Origin: Janthinobacterium agaricidamnosum
GTDB lineage: Bacteria; Pseudomonadota; Gammaproteobacteria; Burkholderiales; Burkholderiaceae_D
Assembly: GCF_003667705.1 (NCBI RefSeq)
Contig: NZ_CP033019.1
Span: forward strand, 4,836,001 to 4,900,000
Reading direction: 5' to 3'
DNA length: 64,000 bases
A program made the translations under genes and the position numbers. Numbering within the stretch: position 1 is the stretch's first letter; each line of letters begins with the position of its first letter. Positions 62,726 through 64,000 of this stretch are shown in pieces. A model generated the notes under the pieces. That model saw nothing but the letters and a program-made list of their open reading frames with translations. It was not told the DNA's origin and ran no database searches.

Positions 62726-64000
62726 GCGGTCGCAAGGCGCCGGATGCGGCGCCGTTTCATGGTGGGGTCAAAGGGAGGCAGTTCGCCGCTCGTCGTCCAG
62801 GCCAGGCTGTCGACGGCCACGGCCAGGCCGCGCAGCACCGTTGCCAGGTGATCGCGCAAGGCAGCCAGGCCAGCGTCGTCGAGGGCCGCGTGCAGCTGCA
62901 AGGCGCTGTCGCCCGATTGCAGCAGGCGGTAGTCGGCGTCCGCCGGCAAGGCTTGCGCGAACGCGCGCGTCAAGACGTCGGCAAACACGGCGACGGCGGC
63001 GCCGCCGCGTGCAGACGGAAGCAGCAGCATGTCGTCGCAGCGCCCTTCGATGCCGTCGATGGCGCGCGTGGCGCGGCCGCACGGGCATGGCGTGGCGCGC
63101 GCGACCAGGATATCGTCCAGGCGATAGCGCACGATGGGCTGCGTGATGCGCGTGAAATCCGTAATCACGGGCACAAAACGACGCTGTTCCGCATCGAGCC
63201 ATTGCGGCTCGATGTGCACGTATTCCTCGTTCAGGTGCAGCACGCCGTGTTCGCAGCTGCTGGCGAGGAAACCCTCGGTCGCCTGATAGATTTCATGCAC
63301 GGCGCCGAACGCCTGCACGATCAGCGCGCGGTCCTGCGCTTCCAGCACTTCAGCCACGGAGATGACTTTTTTCGGCGCCAGCACCAGGCTGCCGTCGATG
63401 ACGCGCAGCGCCAGCTGGCGCAGCACCTGGGCCGGCGCGACGATGACGGACGGTTGATAGCGCGCCAGCTGCGCGCACAGGCTGTCGAACGGTGCGAACA
63501 GGTCGTAAAAGGCAAACGTGAGCCACGGCGAGCGCACGGCCGTGTACAGATTGCTGTTCGCGCGCAGGAACAGCGCCACCTTTTCGCCGGAAAACAGGCC
63601 GTCGGGCAGCGCCTTGGCCAGCATCACGCCCGCCCATTGGGCCTTTTCGCGGGGGCTGACGGTAAACACGGCGCGCCGCGACGAGGTGCCCGACGACAGG
63701 CCCACCGTGATGTCGCCCACCGCGGGCGTAAAGTCGCGGCTATGCTCGGCCGCCATGGCCGCCTCCATCGCCTGCGCCAACGTGATTCCCTCGGTATTCA
63801 TGGCATCGAAATGCTCGAGCATCAGCGCCTTGTTCATCGTCGGCCACTGCGCCAGCGGCAGATCGCGGAACGGGGCGAAGTAAGCGCTGCGCGCGCACAG
63901 CACGTCGATGAAGTGCGCCATCTGCTTGTGCTGGTAGGCGTCGAGCTGCGCGCGGCTTGCGAAACGCAGGCGGCGCGTGCGCCAGTACGACAGCAACAGC
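62722..64000 (-). CDS. Adenylate-forming enzyme, CoF synthetase/phenylacetate-CoA ligase-like (5' end at window edge)
   Basis: About 424 residues are visible. The AMP-binding Ser/Thr/Gly loop reads VGLSSGTSSRRAVF, followed by IYQATEGFLASSC and YRLDDILVARATPCPCGRAT (a CxCGR zinc-like turn common in F390 synthetase-related proteins). These activate an acid as an acyl-AMP. A TTG at 63996 could start it, but the family N-terminus and open frame suggest the real start is beyond 64000. It is the first visible gene of the lipid operon. Confidence 0.8.
   Translation of the reverse strand, partial: LLLSYWRTRRLRFASRAQLDAYQHKQMAHFIDVLCARSAYFAPFRDLPLAQWPTMNKALMLEHFDAMNTEGITLAQAMEAAMAAEHSRDFTPAVGDITVGLSSGTSSRRAVFTVSPREKAQWAGVMLAKALPDGLFSGEKVALFLRANSNLYTAVRSPWLTFAFYDLFAPFDSLCAQLARYQPSVIVAPAQVLRQLALRVIDGSLVLAPKKVISVAEVLEAQDRALIVQAFGAVHEIYQATEGFLASSCEHGVLHLNEEYVHIEPQWLDAEQRRFVPVITDFTRITQPIVRYRLDDILVARATPCPCGRATRAIDGIEGRCDDMLLLPSARGGAAVAVFADVLTRAFAQALPADADYRLLQSGDSALQLHAALDDAGLAALRDHLATVLRGLAVAVDSLAWTTSGELPPFDPTMKRRRIRRLATA

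Overview
The window is a high-GC proteobacterial chromosome segment. Gene content and protein sequences (rpsU-yqeY-dnaG-rpoD block, GTCGGATTA-type palindromic repeats, Zot-type inovirus, YbiB, EutBC) fit best with a betaproteobacterium of the Oxalobacteraceae, probably Janthinobacterium-like. The genus is an inference from sequence impression, not from a search.

Layout. 1-3785: the 5' three quarters of dnaE (minus, cut by the window edge), divergent from trhO. 3786-5430: a lower-GC scar with the decayed C-terminal half of a DltA-like D-alanine ligase gene. 5431-23008: a Wzx/Wzy-type surface polysaccharide locus. On the minus strand it encodes UDP-GlcNAc oxidation to a 2,3-diacetamido uronic acid (wbpA, wbpB, wbpD, wbpE), flippase, polymerase, two GT4 glycosyltransferases, a PIG-L deacetylase, an LpxD-like acyltransferase, a DegT aminotransferase, a PglC-like initiating phosphosugar transferase and an OafA-like acyltransferase. 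Divergent on the plus strand are a WbpM/PglF-type 4,6-dehydratase and a Wzz co-polymerase. 23163-33471: ordinary genes: a DEAD-box helicase, a chemoreceptor, a Crp/Fnr regulator, an outer-membrane barrel, GFA and DUF4265-like proteins, a possible amidase effector/immunity pair, pdxJ, a YjjG-like phosphatase and an FKBP.

33494-42939 is the most interesting region: a complete-looking filamentous (inovirus) prophage of about 9.4 kb inserted in the 3' half of tRNA-Ile(CAU) and bounded by 45-bp direct repeats. From right to left it reads: a plus-strand HTH regulator, three palindromic operators, ssDNA-binding protein, three small membrane proteins, major coat, terminator, pIII/TspB-like adsorption protein, DUF5455 protein, Zot, secretin, RHH protein, HUH replication initiator, tyrosine integrase and an AT-rich two-TM cargo gene split by a frameshift. 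The attachment core lies in frame inside the 3' end of the regulator gene. Integration therefore gives a 90-residue regulator, while the circular phage would encode about 149 residues: a candidate integration-dependent switch.

42895-48574: tRNA-Ile with its own promoter, then the macromolecular synthesis block rpoD, dnaG, yqeY, rpsU. 48758-57105: a HI0933-type flavoprotein, YbiB, a stand-alone IS110-like RuvC-fold domain that has lost the family's acidic residues, DAHP synthase, a NirD-like protein without iron-sulfur ligands, tsaD and eutBC. 57152-59861: a SDR/DUF4166/GbsR operon with a clear promoter-operator. 59872-64000: four start-stop-overlapping lipid genes (adenylate-forming enzyme, PAP2, sterol desaturase-type hydroxylase, fatty acid desaturase).
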